DNA from: Acorus gramineus
Taxonomy: Eukaryota; Streptophyta; Magnoliopsida; Acorales; Acoraceae
Length of the DNA: 64,000 bases
Assembly (NCBI GenBank): GCA_030737835.1
Contig: CM060854.1
Span: 11,217,272-11,281,271, forward strand
Reading direction: 5' to 3'
Below the pieces are notes generated by a model. That model made no database searches. It was not told the origin of the DNA and saw nothing but the letters and a program-made list of their open reading frames with translations. This document shows positions 38,301-50,100 of this stretch, one piece after another. A program made the translations under genes and the position numbers. How positions within the stretch are numbered: the stretch's first letter is position 1; each line of letters opens with the position of its first letter.

Positions 38301-41300
38301 CTTTTTCACCATACTCAGCATTCTTGATGGTGGTAATTTTATGTGGATTTACTGCATTTCCTCATATTTTCCTACGTTCTTACTTATTTTTGTTTCGGTA
38401 GACCTGAATGCATGATGGACAGATAATAAACCAGATTGATATAGTAATGCAACAAAGTAATTGCTGGCTTTCTTGGTGAAGATGTGAGTTGTAATGCTTA
38501 ACTTGGTTAAGATTTTAAGTTTCGGTTCTGCCGAGTTGAATATTTAGATATGGGTATATATTGCTCTATGTATATACAATGTACTCATTTGTCTAAATAT
38601 CTTTTCTTATTGTATTTTTAACGAACATCCCCAAAAACAAGAAGCCATTGCATGATTATGTTTATACACGTGTTTTTATCTTTCCTGATTGTAATTTTCA
38701 TGAATCACAGTTTATGTGTGTTTCACCTGAATGAAGGAAGTAATCGTCTCATTAACTTTCCTTATTGTAGCTTCAATGTAACTCTGAGCCATGTGATATT
38801 TGTCTGAAACCAATATGTCTGGGTCAAAATTATATATATGTATCGTTGATATGTTCTTTAATTTGGGGTCATCATGTCTTCGAATTGTGGTTCATGTGAA
38901 AATTTTATGTTTCAGCTTGTTCTTATCTATAAATTGTGGTGAAAGTTTTGTGTGAATATTTTGGTTAATAAATAACAGGGGAAATTAATTTGAAGTATTA
39001 TTTAGTCCCTTATTTTTTCATGTCAACCTTTTAGTATATGATAGCACCCCAAACTTAGCAATTACAATTTTTCTAGGTCCTTCCATCGAAATACTATCAA
39101 TACGGGCATTTTTTCTCCCCAAAATGTCCTTTTTTTTCTTTTTGATATAAATGTCATTTTGTGATGCAAACTTGTACATTGTTATGCACTAACAAACTGC
39201 CTCGGGGAATGCCTGTACCCTGTTATTCATCCTTGTACATTGCCTGTACATAATTATGCTGTATGTGCTACTAAATAAAATGAAGAACATTCTGCCTTCA
39301 GGGATTCTACACTGTCAATCCTTGTATGTTGTTACGCAGCGTACACATTTACTTGGGGGCGTTTGGGGGAGAAAAAATGCACATACTGGTGGTATTTGGA
39401 TGGAAGGACCTCGAAAAATGTAACTACTAACTTGGGGGTGTTTTCATATGTTAAAAAGAAATAAGGATTTAAAATTACTTGGAATTAACTTTCCCTGAAT
39501 AATATCATATTGGCAAACTGTGAAACTCAAGATTCCTAAATCCTTTGGCTAATGCTATGCTTTTGTTGTAGGATGATGGGGACAAATTACATTGGTCCAT
39601 TTGCTTTGACCAATCATCTTTTGCCATTACTCAAGAATAGCACTGTTCCTTCCCGGATAGTTAACGTAACTTCCTTTACCCATCGATGTGGTAGGTTTAT
39701 TCTTCTTAACGTGACATATGAAAATCTTTCACACAGATTTTCGGTCCGAACCCGAAGGATGTTTTTCTATATAAATCCTTGCTGTGGTGTTTATGAAAAC
39801 ATACATTCTTTTCCATGCAGTGTTTGATGCAGGGATCAACGATGAAGCGATATGTGTGAAAAACTCGAAGCATTTTCCACAGTCGAACCAGTATCCTTTT
39901 GCTTACATATATGAACTCTCGAAGTGTAAGTTGATGCATTTCCTTAAAATGACTATTTCAAATTCTTCTCATTTTTTGGGTAGATACATTTTTGCATGAA
40001 TTTCATGAATCTCACAAATGGTTTTACTTTCTTTTTGGCAGTCTACTTGCTACTATTTGCTTATGAGCTTCATCGACGATATTACTTAATGGACCCTTCT
40101 TGTCAAATCTCTATCATGTGAGTATTTGCTGGTTTTTCTTTCAGACATTATACACAATTCTCTGCTATTACTAGTTTGGGCTCATTCCATATCAATCGCC
40201 TTAACTATTTAGGCCTAAATGCAATGAAAAAAATAGGACCATTTTGATTTTTTTTATAAAAAAATGTTATGTGCATGGTGAGCATGAGTTTTGGAGATCT
40301 TATCTTTCCCATTAAAAATACTAAAATAAATAAAATAAAAATATCAAACCTGATATATATTTATGTGCGGCCACATTACTTTGCCAAATTTTCCACTTGA
40401 ATGGGTTGCTTTATTGAATGATGTGTTTTTTTTACTGGAGTTTTATTTGTACACAAAGCCTGCAGTCCTCAAACCGAAATTGGAAATTTTAAACTGAAGG
40501 CTTGATGATTTGAACTCTTTTAAACGTGATAATGATAGCTTTTATGGTGACTGGGAACTATTCATATAACCTTCACTATATGTTTTTTTCCTCTACTTGT
40601 TATGTTCTGTTCCTTCTCATTTTTTAGATTAAAAAAAAAAATGTCAGGGCTGCAGATCCTGGAGTGGTAGAAACCAACATCATGCGAGAAGTTCCGCCAC
40701 GTCTTTCTAGATTGGCTTTCACTGTTTTGAGGTTTCTGTGCCTTCTGAAGTCTCCCAAAGATGGGGTGGAGTCGATCATTGATGCAGCTCTAGCCCCTCC
40801 AGTAAGTCTCGTCTTAATGTTCTTGTTACATCAACATCATATTAAGAGCTCTGCAAAATGTTATATCTGGTCATTCTTGCAGTCACTCAGTCACTTTTGC
40901 ACACCGAATATGTTTTGATTTTTTTTTGAAGTACATGATTTCACAAAAGTGAAGTACATCTTCAGAATGAATTGACTGCATAAATTATTTACGTTTTTCA
41001 TAACAAAATATATACTGATATAGTCGAGTATATACTACATTAAGTGCTTTCATGAATTGCATTAGGTGACGTGGCATCCATAGGAATGATTGCCAAAGTG
41101 TCCGAATGTAACAACGCTTTAAGAACTCCATAATGCTATGTAATTGATTGCAGTCTTCAGACATATGATCAGTAGTTTGACCTAATGTTTTAGGAGGCAT
41201 CGGGGGAGTATTTTTTTGGTGGAAAGGGAAGGACGATCAAGTCCTCATCGCTCTCCTTTGATGTTGGACTGGCAGAGGCGCTATGGGTTGGTTCGACGAA

Positions 41301-41349
41301 GCTGTTTCGAGAAACACAGCTCAAACTACAGGTATCCATGGATGCATAG
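35356..41349 (+). CDS. FEY: FEY-type short-chain dehydrogenase/reductase
   Basis: Nine exons with GT-AG borders: 35356-35550, 37097-37163, 37960-37988, 38080-38288, 39572-39690, 39821-39925, 40042-40117, 40648-40801, 41194-41349. They join in frame to 369 codons, close to Arabidopsis FOREVER YOUNG. Exon 3 is a 29-nt micro-exon. Residues ~17-35 are hydrophobic, a possible membrane anchor. Classical SDR motifs are TGASSGLG (64-71, cofactor), NNAG (149-152), S201 in NVTSFTHR, and YELSK (237-241), so the Ser-Tyr-Lys set is complete. N-terminal FWRMG, KNSTVPSRIVNVTSFTHR, ADPGVVETNIMREVP and YFFGGKGRT also match FEY. In Arabidopsis FEY affects shoot-apex and leaf development; its substrate is not evident here. 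The upstream GTG in this frame is ignored; ATG at 35,356 fits the family start. Confidence 0.93.
36077..36425. mobile_element. Tourist-like MITE in FEY intron 1
   Basis: The ends are inverted (GGGTGTGTTTATGC and, inversely, GGGTGTGTTTGTGC), the element is 349 bp, and it is flanked by TAA on both sides (36,074-36,076 and 36,426-36,428). The 3-bp TAA TSD is typical of PIF/Harbinger-derived MITEs. It has no coding capacity, and the splice sites of intron 1 are well outside it. Confidence 0.88.
38976..39497. mobile_element. Long-TIR foldback MITE in FEY intron 4
   Basis: The outer ends CAGGGGAAATTAATT and, inversely, CAGGGAAAGTTAATT open about 145-bp inverted arms that share AGGTCCTTCCATC and GCATTTTTTCTCCCC. 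AATAA flanks both sides and is a possible TSD. The element is 522 bp and non-coding. It ends 74 bp before exon 5, so it sits close to the acceptor. Confidence 0.85.
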
Positions 41350-41363
41350 GACGCAAAAGGAAA

Positions 41364-41456
41364 AGCAGCAGCAGCAGCAGCAGCAACAGCTCTCTCAGGC
41401 TGTTCAGAGTTAAATTATCTGATATTGGGAAGTGATGATGATGATGATGATGATGA
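41364..41456 (+). repeat. CAG and GAT microsatellites after the FEY stop
   Basis: A (GCA)n run at about 41,364-41,387 and a (GAT)n run at about 41,436-41,457 lie just after the stop codon at 41,347-41,349, inside the likely 3' UTR. Confidence 0.8.
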
Positions 41457-41686
41457 TTCAACATAATGATTTATTGTTTTATAGACAGAAATTTTGAGTT
41501 ATACAAGAACAGGAGATGATGTAATTTATTTATCCAGTCATTCAAAATGTGCATATGAGTGTATCTGTAGAACTAATGTTTTTCTACCATTTCCGTCTTC
41601 TCATTGTCTAGTATGGCTGGTTTCAGATTTGGCAATTGCAATATGCCCCTTGTACAAACAAAATTTACTATTGGTCCGTGGAATTT

Positions 41687-42786
41687 TTACAGCATCCAAT
41701 ACAAATAAAACAGTAGAACTTAACTAATTCTTTAGTTCTTCCGAGTCTCTTATATAATACACAGCAGCTATGACCATATTAACTCATGAACCATCTTAAA
41801 AATCATAAGTCCGCAGAAACACAACCTTTTTTTTTTTTATAAAAAAAAGAAAAATAAAAATGCTATCAATATATTCATGGGTTATTTAGTTTCCATCCCT
41901 CATAAAATAGTCAAATTATTAAAAATCCTTTTTAAAATACAGTATTATTATAAATCTCTTTTAAATGTTAACTGAATTTGTAAAAAATTCAAATGAATTA
42001 TTTTTTAACGAAATATGTTATTAAATGATGGATTGATAATGGTACCCTTACTAAAAAATCCTAATTGATAGAAAAAAAATGTTATTTAGTTTCTACCCCT
42101 CCTAAAACAGAAAAATTATTAAAAATAACACTATAAAACACAATATCATTATAAACCCCCTTTAAATGTTAACTGGATTTGTAAAATCCAACAGTCAACA
42201 AAACAAAAAGAAATTAGTACTCCCAAAATTTTTGTAACGGAAAGGGGTTTATGTTAATGAAAGGGTTTTTTTTCTATCCAGTTAGGATATTTTTTAGTAA
42301 GAGTATTATTATCAATCCATCATTTAATAACCTATTATGTAAAAAAATAACTTATTTGGGTTTTTTACAAATTCAGTTAGCATTTTAAGGGGGTTTATAA
42401 TAATATTATGCTTTGGAGGGGGTTTTTAATAATTGACTTGTTTTAGGAGGGTAAAAACTAAATAACCCATTATTCATTATTAAAAGAATAGCTACAATTC
42501 TGACATGAGGAAATCAAAGGGCAACCTTACAAAAACCAGACCTTTACAAAAAGTTCCCAAGGCCTCCCACCATATCTTTTCCTCATCACCCTTCTAAAAC
42601 TCTTCCACACAAGTTCAATTTCTTCTTCAAGAGAGACACCACCTTGAGCACCACCCTCTCACCCTCCATGCCCCGCACCTACTCGACCGTCTCGATCGAC
42701 TCCATCGCCATCGGTCGGAACTTCTTCAACTCCTCACATGCCCCCCGCCGCCTCCCACCACCGACCATCGTTATAGAAGAAAGAGG
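41687..42786 (-). pseudogene. Inverted, broken copy of the FAF-like gene 3' half
   Basis: Its reverse complement matches 54,180-54,697: the second half of the coding region (42,586-42,786) and the 3' flank, including CTCTTATATAATACACAGCAGC. The copy lacks the start and N-terminal CTE-box half. Within the shared coding part a TAC codon (the Y of VKYVRG in the intact copy) is TAG here (near 42,679), and other residues differ (for example KKFRPM for KKPRPT). A 594-bp foldback element splits the 3' flank. It is read from the minus strand, so the plus strand here is antisense to the intact gene. Confidence 0.88.
41877..42470. mobile_element. Foldback MITE inside the FAF-like pseudogene flank
   Basis: Inverted arms of about 190 bp start ATGGGTTATTTAGTTT at both ends. 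The middle part (42,081 onward) repeats the left arm directly, so the element is compound. The corresponding place at 54 kb (ATGAAAATATTGATGACA) has no insertion, which gives an empty site and suggests an imperfect ~8-bp duplication of ATGAATA-like sequence. Confidence 0.82.
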
Positions 42787-44129
42787 TCCAAAAGATTAGG
42801 GGCGGAACTAGGATTTTATATTGGGAGGGGTTGAGATGAACTCGAAATCTAATAAACAATTTAAATTTTATATAAACCAAATGAGTTTATATTTCGTTTC
42901 TAGTAAATTTTGTCATAGATATGCAAAAATATAAAAATAGTCAAAAGATTAAGTTTTTTCAGAAATATGTTATTGAAACTGTATTTACGATCCTTTAAAA
43001 AATATAAATCATCTTTTATCTAATTTGAGTCGATATTTCTAGCAAAATAAAATTTCAATGTAAATAATCATAGAAGCTACATGAAAATCATCTTTCATAA
43101 CTGAAGTGTTGTATTAACAAATTTCATAACTGATAAAAATATAATTGATCTCAATATATCTAGGCTAATAAAGATTAAAAAAAAATCATTCTGACAAAGA
43201 GATTTAAAAATTTTATAACCATATTTTTGTAGAAGAAATCTGTAAATCATGATAAAATTGGTAGTAAGGGAGAATTTGTTTCTCATCTTGTATCATTGTA
43301 TAAGAAATTGGTAGAAATTGAATTACATCTCTTCAATGCAAGGTAAGTGATGGCTGTGGTGTAATGGACAAATAATGATGAAATTAATTAGCCTATATAA
43401 GTCAATAATCAACCGTGTACAAACTAAGGATAATTTACCATGATTAGGGGTATTAATTAGTTGAATAATTATAGAAATAATTACAGCCTACTTAAAACAA
43501 ATTTCAAATAATTTGGGTGGGGAGTCTTGGAAGAAAAACTATAATGTAAACCGAAGTGAAAGGACTACATTTCTCATTTCAATAGAACCCCTTTTTTTTT
43601 CTAGCCGATTCTCACTCTCCCTATTTTTTTCCAACCGATCGGAGTAAAATTCTCTCCCCCGATGGATCCCATCTTCCTCTCTCTCTCCTACAAACCCTAA
43701 AAACCTCCCCTACAAACCCTAGAAACCTCTTTGAGCCTTCACATCAGCCTCCACCACCACATCCAACCCCCCTCCATCCTCCACCTCCTCTATCTTTGGC
43801 TCCCTTCCCTTCAGAATCGCGCGAGTGGCGGCGATGGCGACGGCCGCACGATCGATGACCTGAAAACTCTGCACCTTGTCCTGCTCCTCTCTCGGCACTT
43901 CAAGAATCTGCCAGAACCTCTCCGTCTTCTCCTCCTCCACCACTGGATCTTGGCTGTTAATCTTGCCTGGACCCTCCCCAAACTAGTTGGATCTGGTGGT
44001 TCGATCCATTTTGTGATTCTTCTTCAGTGAGAATCTCTACTTCATTTTGGAGGGTCCAAATCACCAGCATGATCCCGTCACCTGCACCTACAAAAAAAAT
44101 CTTCAACCTCGAAATATCCACTCTATATA
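42787..44129. other. Gene-free spacer
   Basis: It starts with AGGGGCGGAACTAGG, a phrase often seen at DNA-transposon ends, but I found no partner. A pyrimidine-rich, higher-GC patch at 43,640-44,000 opens frames on both strands without any recognisable domain; it could be an old 5' UTR or captured fragment. No gene is called. Confidence 0.5.
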
Positions 44130-45175
44130 ATTCATATGATAACAACCCTGTGATATGATATAACCAACAAGATATATAATCACCTATATAAACTCACCCA
44201 GGAAAGTTTAAGCAATCAACAAAGCCTTTAACACACCTCATATACAGTTATCCATATATACAGGGCATTTTAACATTGACATGGTTCGATAGACCAACCT
44301 CTACCAAAATAATCATGGCTGGACGTGGCACCAAAAGAAGACAAAGCCAACGCCCAAAAATCCCTCACTTTGCTATGTAAAAATATGAAAAATAGAATGG
44401 AATGAGTGAAAGATGCTCAGTAAGTAACCCATACATTCTACTATAAGGAAAACAGGGATGACATCAAAGTCAAGCTAAGTAAACACCATGTCAAAGCATA
44501 ATAACAAATGAAAAGCACTACATGATCATTAGTGGAGAACAATAACATCGCTGATATATAGAAATAGGAATGAATAGCTCAAACTATCACATCACAACTG
44601 GTAAGGCCAATAAATATCATCAAGATGCATCACAACTGGACTGAAAGCACATACTCTGAAATCACCCATCAATCGAAAGAATGTCAATTAAATCACTCAT
44701 GGCTCTCAAAATGTCACAATGTTACAAGAATGATAAGGAAATCGCAATTCTAGCCGCTAAATGTCCAAAGCACATGATTGACCATCTACATGACCCCACA
44801 TCGGCCACTATGTCCCAGATGTCAACAATATATATCTCTCTCTCATGTGTGGCCCTCTGAATGTCCACCGCGGATTCACTACCTGGCCTCAGAACATCCA
44901 TGCACGGCAGTGTATTCTTAAGTCTCCCTCGTTGGACCGTATGTACTCATGCGCGCTGGGGAGGTAATCCTCAACCCTCACTGTAAGGTCTATGGTCATC
45001 CAACTCTAAATACACAAGAGGTAATATAAAAGCAGCGATACCAAACACACTACAAGGCTTCATGGTCAGCACATCCATGTTGATCATAGGAAGATATCGA
45101 ATAATTAGGATATATATAATAATATCAAGGAAGGATCACAATACTAACAAGTCAATTGTAGGCTCACAAGATATA
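44130..45175 (-). mobile_element. Gypsy-type LTR fragment
   Basis: Landmarks follow the order of the solo LTR at 12.9 kb: an ATGATATAACC-like block, a GAGTGAAAGATGCTCAGTAAGT block (the CTCAGTGAAT signature) and a GC-richer island at 44,820-45,000. Neither terminus is identifiable, so this is a truncated piece. Its right end meets the truncated copia 3 at an inverted repeat. Confidence 0.45.
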
Positions 45176-45248
45176 AATAAGGAAACTAACATGTTCATAT
45201 TTTAGCCCCAAATCACAAATCTTGGATTCCATGTTAGTTTCCTTATTT
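45175..45248. repeat. 19-bp inverted repeat at a truncation junction
   Basis: AAATAAGGAAACTAACATG at 45,175-45,193 is exactly inverted at 45,230-45,248, with a 36-bp spacer. The right arm is still in frame with the copia 3 coding relic; the left arm lies in unrelated LTR-like sequence. Confidence 0.85.
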
Positions 45249-47043
45249 AAAGCTGTGAATTCCATGTCCATGGCGACACGCCATTATGAGGATTTAGATG
45301 CCTGAGTATAAGAGGTGGGTTCAGTCTGAAGTGCTTGGGCCATTAGTGCTTGTGGGAGTGGGTGTTTGGTGCTAATCCATGCCTTTTTCTTGGTAATACC
45401 AGACCGAGACCTTGTTTGCATGTGATGGGTGTTGTTGGGTGGGCCAAATGACGAGGGAATAATAGGATTAGAAGGATTTGATGCTTGTGGAGCTTTTGAG
45501 AGGACTGAACTTGGGGAAGCCATGATGGAAGTGGGAGGTATAGGATCATGGTGTGGGTGCTGTGTAATGTTGGAAAAAGAAGTAGATGAATGGCTGGGTA
45601 GATGGGTTGTGAGGACTGGTAAGGTAGGACGGGATAACCATGCTTGAGTGGGACCAAAGACAGCCATCGAGTCAGCTGTGGTGGAAGAAGGTGATGAAAT
45701 TGGGAACAGAGACAATAGACATTCGGTTTATTAGGCAAACGGCGGTGTGGAAAGCTTCAAACCAATAAGTTTGGGGAAGAGAGGAGTGGGCCATGAGCAA
45801 AAGACTGATGTCAACTATGTGACTGTGTTTTCTTTCAGTGACATCGTTTTGCTCAAGTGCGTTTGGGCATGATAATTGATGAAGGATGCCATTTGTAGAA
45901 AGAAATTGTTTAAAAAGGGTACTTGTAAATTCACCCCCACCATCCGAATGAAAAATTTTAATCTTGGATTCAAGAAGATTTTCAACATGATTTTTAAAAA
46001 GGTGCAAAATGTTTGAAAAACATCAGATTTGAGCAACAAGGGATAAATCCAACAATAATGAGTGTAATCATAAATGAAAATAACATAATATTTGAATCCA
46101 TTGATAGAAGAGACAGGAGAAGAACCCACACACCACTATGAATAAGTTCTAAGGGTTTCAATGACAATGAAGATGATAAAGAAAATGGGAGCTTTGTACT
46201 CTTGCCAAGTTGACATGACGAACACACAGACTTGTCTTGTTTTTATTGAAGGAGAAAGACTTGAAAGAATAGCTTGTTGAATGTTGAGGGAAGGGATGCC
46301 AAATACCACTAGAGACATGCGGACTTAGGAATGATGCTTTGGCAGTATTATTTGAGTGATTGGAAGAAGAAAGAGGACTTGAACGGAATGGGTAGAGCCC
46401 ATGCTCAATCGGCCTATGGAAGAGCGTCCTCCTTGACCTTCATAGAAAAACCTTTGTCATCAAAGGAAAAATAGCAATGGTTGTCTCGGGAGAATATTTA
46501 AACAGATAGTAAATTAGAAGAGGCTTGTGGACAATGTAGAATATTTTTGAAGTGAAAGGTGGTAGAGGGTGTGCGAAAAATGGAATTACCAATATTAAAA
46601 ATAGACAGACCTTGACCATTTCCCACTTGCACATTGTCGGATCCATGATATGGGGCATTGAGTGAGAGGTTAGAATACCAAGTATGGTTGTTGTTGTTAT
46701 CATTGCTGAGTTGAAGAGCAACTGCCATGGCAAGCCAAACGCAGTGGAGGATGACGCCCCTGATACACATGAACCATGCGATAGTAACAATCAACAACAA
46801 TGTGGCCCATCTTGCCACAAATCTGGCAAGTGGGTTGGGATCAGTGATCACCATTGTCTGTAGGCCGAGATTGGTGTCCTCGAGCACCAGAGGTGTAGCC
46901 AGATTGATTGAGTTGCATGTTCCGACCTTGATTGACCGATTGGAAAGGTTAGAAGATGGGCCACGTTGGTGAGCCGAGTTTCTGCCTTGATTGGATGGGC
47001 GTTAGGAGTTATTTCTGGTTGCAGTAAATTCCATGGACGACTC
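45249..47043 (-). pseudogene. Copia 3 (older element), knuckle to integrase to RT linker
   Basis: Minus-strand frames show zinc knuckle CQICGKMGHIVVDC (near 46,800), a protease-region remnant (GNGQGLSIFNIG..FRTPS..NILHCPQASSNLLSV), CSSCQLGKSTKLPF of the integrase HHCC region, the core FHSDGGGEF, and the linker MQTRSRSGI...EPTSYTQASK. The first integrase Asp is replaced (HSGVW for HSDVW). The relic stops where RT should begin (about 45,200), so RT, RNase H and the 3' LTR are gone. The gag half continues at 52,479 beyond the inserted copia 2. Confidence 0.85.
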
Positions 47044-47169
47044 TATTAGAATATGAGAAGAATGAATCAATAATATTATTAGGGTTTGTATCTAATATTT
47101 ATAGTACAAAAAGAGAAACAAGGAAAAGACTAATCTACCCTTAACCCTAACATATATATACATTTAACA
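47044..47169 (-). repeat. 3' LTR of copia 2
   Basis: 126 bp. The minus-strand end reads ...AATA instead of the expected ...AACA because the terminal dinucleotide is TA on the plus strand rather than TG. It carries a minus-strand CTATAAATA box (47,096-47,104). Confidence 0.93.
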
Positions 47170-47183
47170 CCCCCCTCAAACTC
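47170..47183 (-). promoter_or_regulatory. Polypurine tract of copia 2
   Basis: On the minus strand GAGTTTGAGGGGGG abuts the 3' LTR. Confidence 0.9.
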
Positions 47184-50100
47184 ATGGTGGATCATACACC
47201 GAGAGTTTGCTCAACAAGAAACCATGCCGTTGAAGCGTATGAGATTTTGTGAAAAAGTCTGATAACTGAAGAGAAGAGGAAATATATGGGAGTGATATAG
47301 TGCTCTCAATAAAATGATGACGGACGAAGTGACAATCGATCTCGATGTGCTTCGTACGTTCATGAAATACTGGATTCTTAGCAATCTGAATGGCGCTCTT
47401 GTTGTCACAATATAGGGGAGTAGACGCAGATAAAATGACGCCCATGTCAGAGAGGAGGTGCCGAAGCCAAACAACCTCAGCAGTAGCAGATGCCATAGCA
47501 CGATATTCGGCCTCAGCACTCGAACGAGAAACAATGTCTTGTTTCTTGGCCTTCCAAGATATAAGAGAGTCCCCAAGAAAGACACATATACCAGTTGTGG
47601 ATTTTCGATCTGTGACATCTCCTGCCCAATCAGCATCAGTATAAGCGCGAAGTTCAAGAGTAGAAGAAGATGGTAATAGTAGAGCACGAGATATAGTGCC
47701 ACGTAGATAGCATATAATCTGAAGAACTGCTGCATAATGAACAGTACGAGGGGCAGCGACAAACTGACTGACAATATGCACAGCATAGGCAATGTCAGGA
47801 CGAGTGACAGTGAGATAGACGAGGCTTCCAACAAGCTGTCTATAACGAGTAACATCAGAGAGTGGTTCTCCATCGTCAGGCCGGAGCTTAGCATGAAGCT
47901 CAATAGGAGTGGGAGAAATGCGATCATCAGTTAGACAAGCACGGTCGATCAAGTCAGCAGTATACTTGCGTTGGGAGAGAAGATAACCACGCGGAGCAGA
48001 AGCAACTTCCAAGCCTAGAAAATAGCGAAGTTTGCCAAGATCTTTCATCTCAAATTGACGCTGAAGATGTTGCTTGACCGACTATATATGAGACGAATCA
48101 TCGCCGGTGATGATCATGTCATCAACATAAAGCAGTAGGATCATGTCATCAACATAAAGCAGCAGGATAGATGATCATGTCATCAACATAAAGCAGCAGG
48201 ATAGTACGATGAGGACCAGAGGTGTGAACAAATAAAGCTGGATCAGAGGAACTCGAAACAAACCCAGCAGCACAGATAGCATCAGTGAATCGAGCGAACC
48301 AAGCACGAGGAGCCTGCTTGAGACCATAGAGAGCGCGGTGAAGATGGCATACATGACCAGATGAATGAGGAAGACCCGGAGGAGGAGTCATGTAAACCTC
48401 CTCTGATAAATCACCATGAAGAAAAGCGTTCTTGACATCAAGCTGATAAATGGGCCATTGACGAACAGAAGCAACAGAAATCAAAGTACGAACAGTTGTC
48501 ATCTTTGCTACAGGAGCAAATGTCTCATCATAATCAATACCATGCTGCTGAGTGAAACCACGGGCAACCAACCGAGCCTTGTGACGCTCAATCGAACCAT
48601 CAGAGTTGGTCTTGATCTTATAAACCCACTTACAGCTGATAGGAGTCTTCCCTGGAGGAAGTGGTACAATTTTCCACGTATGAGTGCGTTGTAATGCACT
48701 AAGCTCCTCTGCCATAGCACCTTCCCATTCTGGAATGCCGACAGCCTCACGATATGATTGGGGCTCCCAATGAGTGGAAACAGCTGAAAGAAAACACTGA
48801 AAACTAGGAGAAAAAGAATCAGAGGCAACCAAGCTGAGTCGTTGAGGAGGTCGACGAGCGCGAGGCGGATTGCGACGAGGAGCAACTGGTGCGGAAGCAG
48901 AATCGTCTTCTGGCGAAGCAGCATCAGGAACAGGTGTAGGAGTAGACAGAACCGTCCCACGTGAATCATCCGAAAAAGAAGTTGACGAAGACGGCAAGGG
49001 TGAAGATGGGACTGACGAGGAAGAGTGGTCAGGTTGAGACGGAGTAGATGACTGAGGAGCAAAAGATGAAGATGAGAAATCAGGAATGGAAAAGTCCAAA
49101 AATGTGACTTCCTCAACCGTGGATGGGGAAGAAAAACAGGAGGCGAGCGAAGAGCGTAGTATGGATGACTCTCAAAGAATGTGACATGACAAGATGTCCG
49201 AAGACGACGAGCAACAGGATCATAGCATCGATATCCTTTGATCTCATTACTATACCCAAGAAAAACACACATAGTGGAACGAGGAGACAATTTGGTACGC
49301 TCAAGAGGAGGAAGTAGGACAAAACACGTGCATCCAAAAACACGAAGACGAGAATAATCAGGAGGACTATGATAAAGACGCTGAAAGGGGGAGATGCCAG
49401 CAGTGATAGACGAAGGAGTGCGATTGATGAGATACACACTTGTAAGAACAGCCTCACCCCAAAACTGAACAGGAACAGAAGCAGAGAGGAGTAAGGACCG
49501 GGTCGTTTCGAGGATATGACGGTGTTTGCGCTCAGCAACCCCGTTCTGCTGATGAGCATAAGGAGTGAAACATTGTGGTAGAGTGCCTTGGGAGGATAAA
49601 AAATCACGAAAAGCACGAGAACAATATTCTCCCCCACAATCAGAGCGAAACACCTTGATGCATTTAGAAAACTGAGTTTCAACCATTGTAGCAAAAGATT
49701 TATAGATGGGCAACAACTCAGAACTATGCATCAAATATATCCAGGTAAAGCGAGAAAAATCATCAATAAAAATAACATAATAACGGTTACCCCCTTTAGA
49801 AGGAATAGGGGAGGGACCCCAAACATCAGAGTGAACTAGATCAAAAGGAGAAGCAGAAATGTGTTTACTAGTAGGAAATGGAAGAGCCAAGTGTTTTGCC
49901 AACTTGCAGCCCACACATGGTTGAAGCTCAGTTTTTGAAAAGGAACCTAAAACACCGGTACTTATTAGATAACGAAGTCTTGGAGGAGAGAGATGGCCAA
50001 GACGGCGGTGCCATACATCAAAGGAGGAAGGAGAAGAAGAAATCAAGCGAGCAGAAGCTGCAGAAGACGAAGGAATATGAAGGTGATCCATGTAGTAGAG

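Noticed and set aside
28270..41349. CPN60B and FEY as a functional gene cluster
   Set aside because: They are neighbours in tandem, but nothing ties chaperonin and dehydrogenase functions; ordinary adjacency.
43731..44030. Possible small protein gene on either strand
   Set aside because: The patch is CT-rich with frames on both strands and no recognisable motif; left as spacer.
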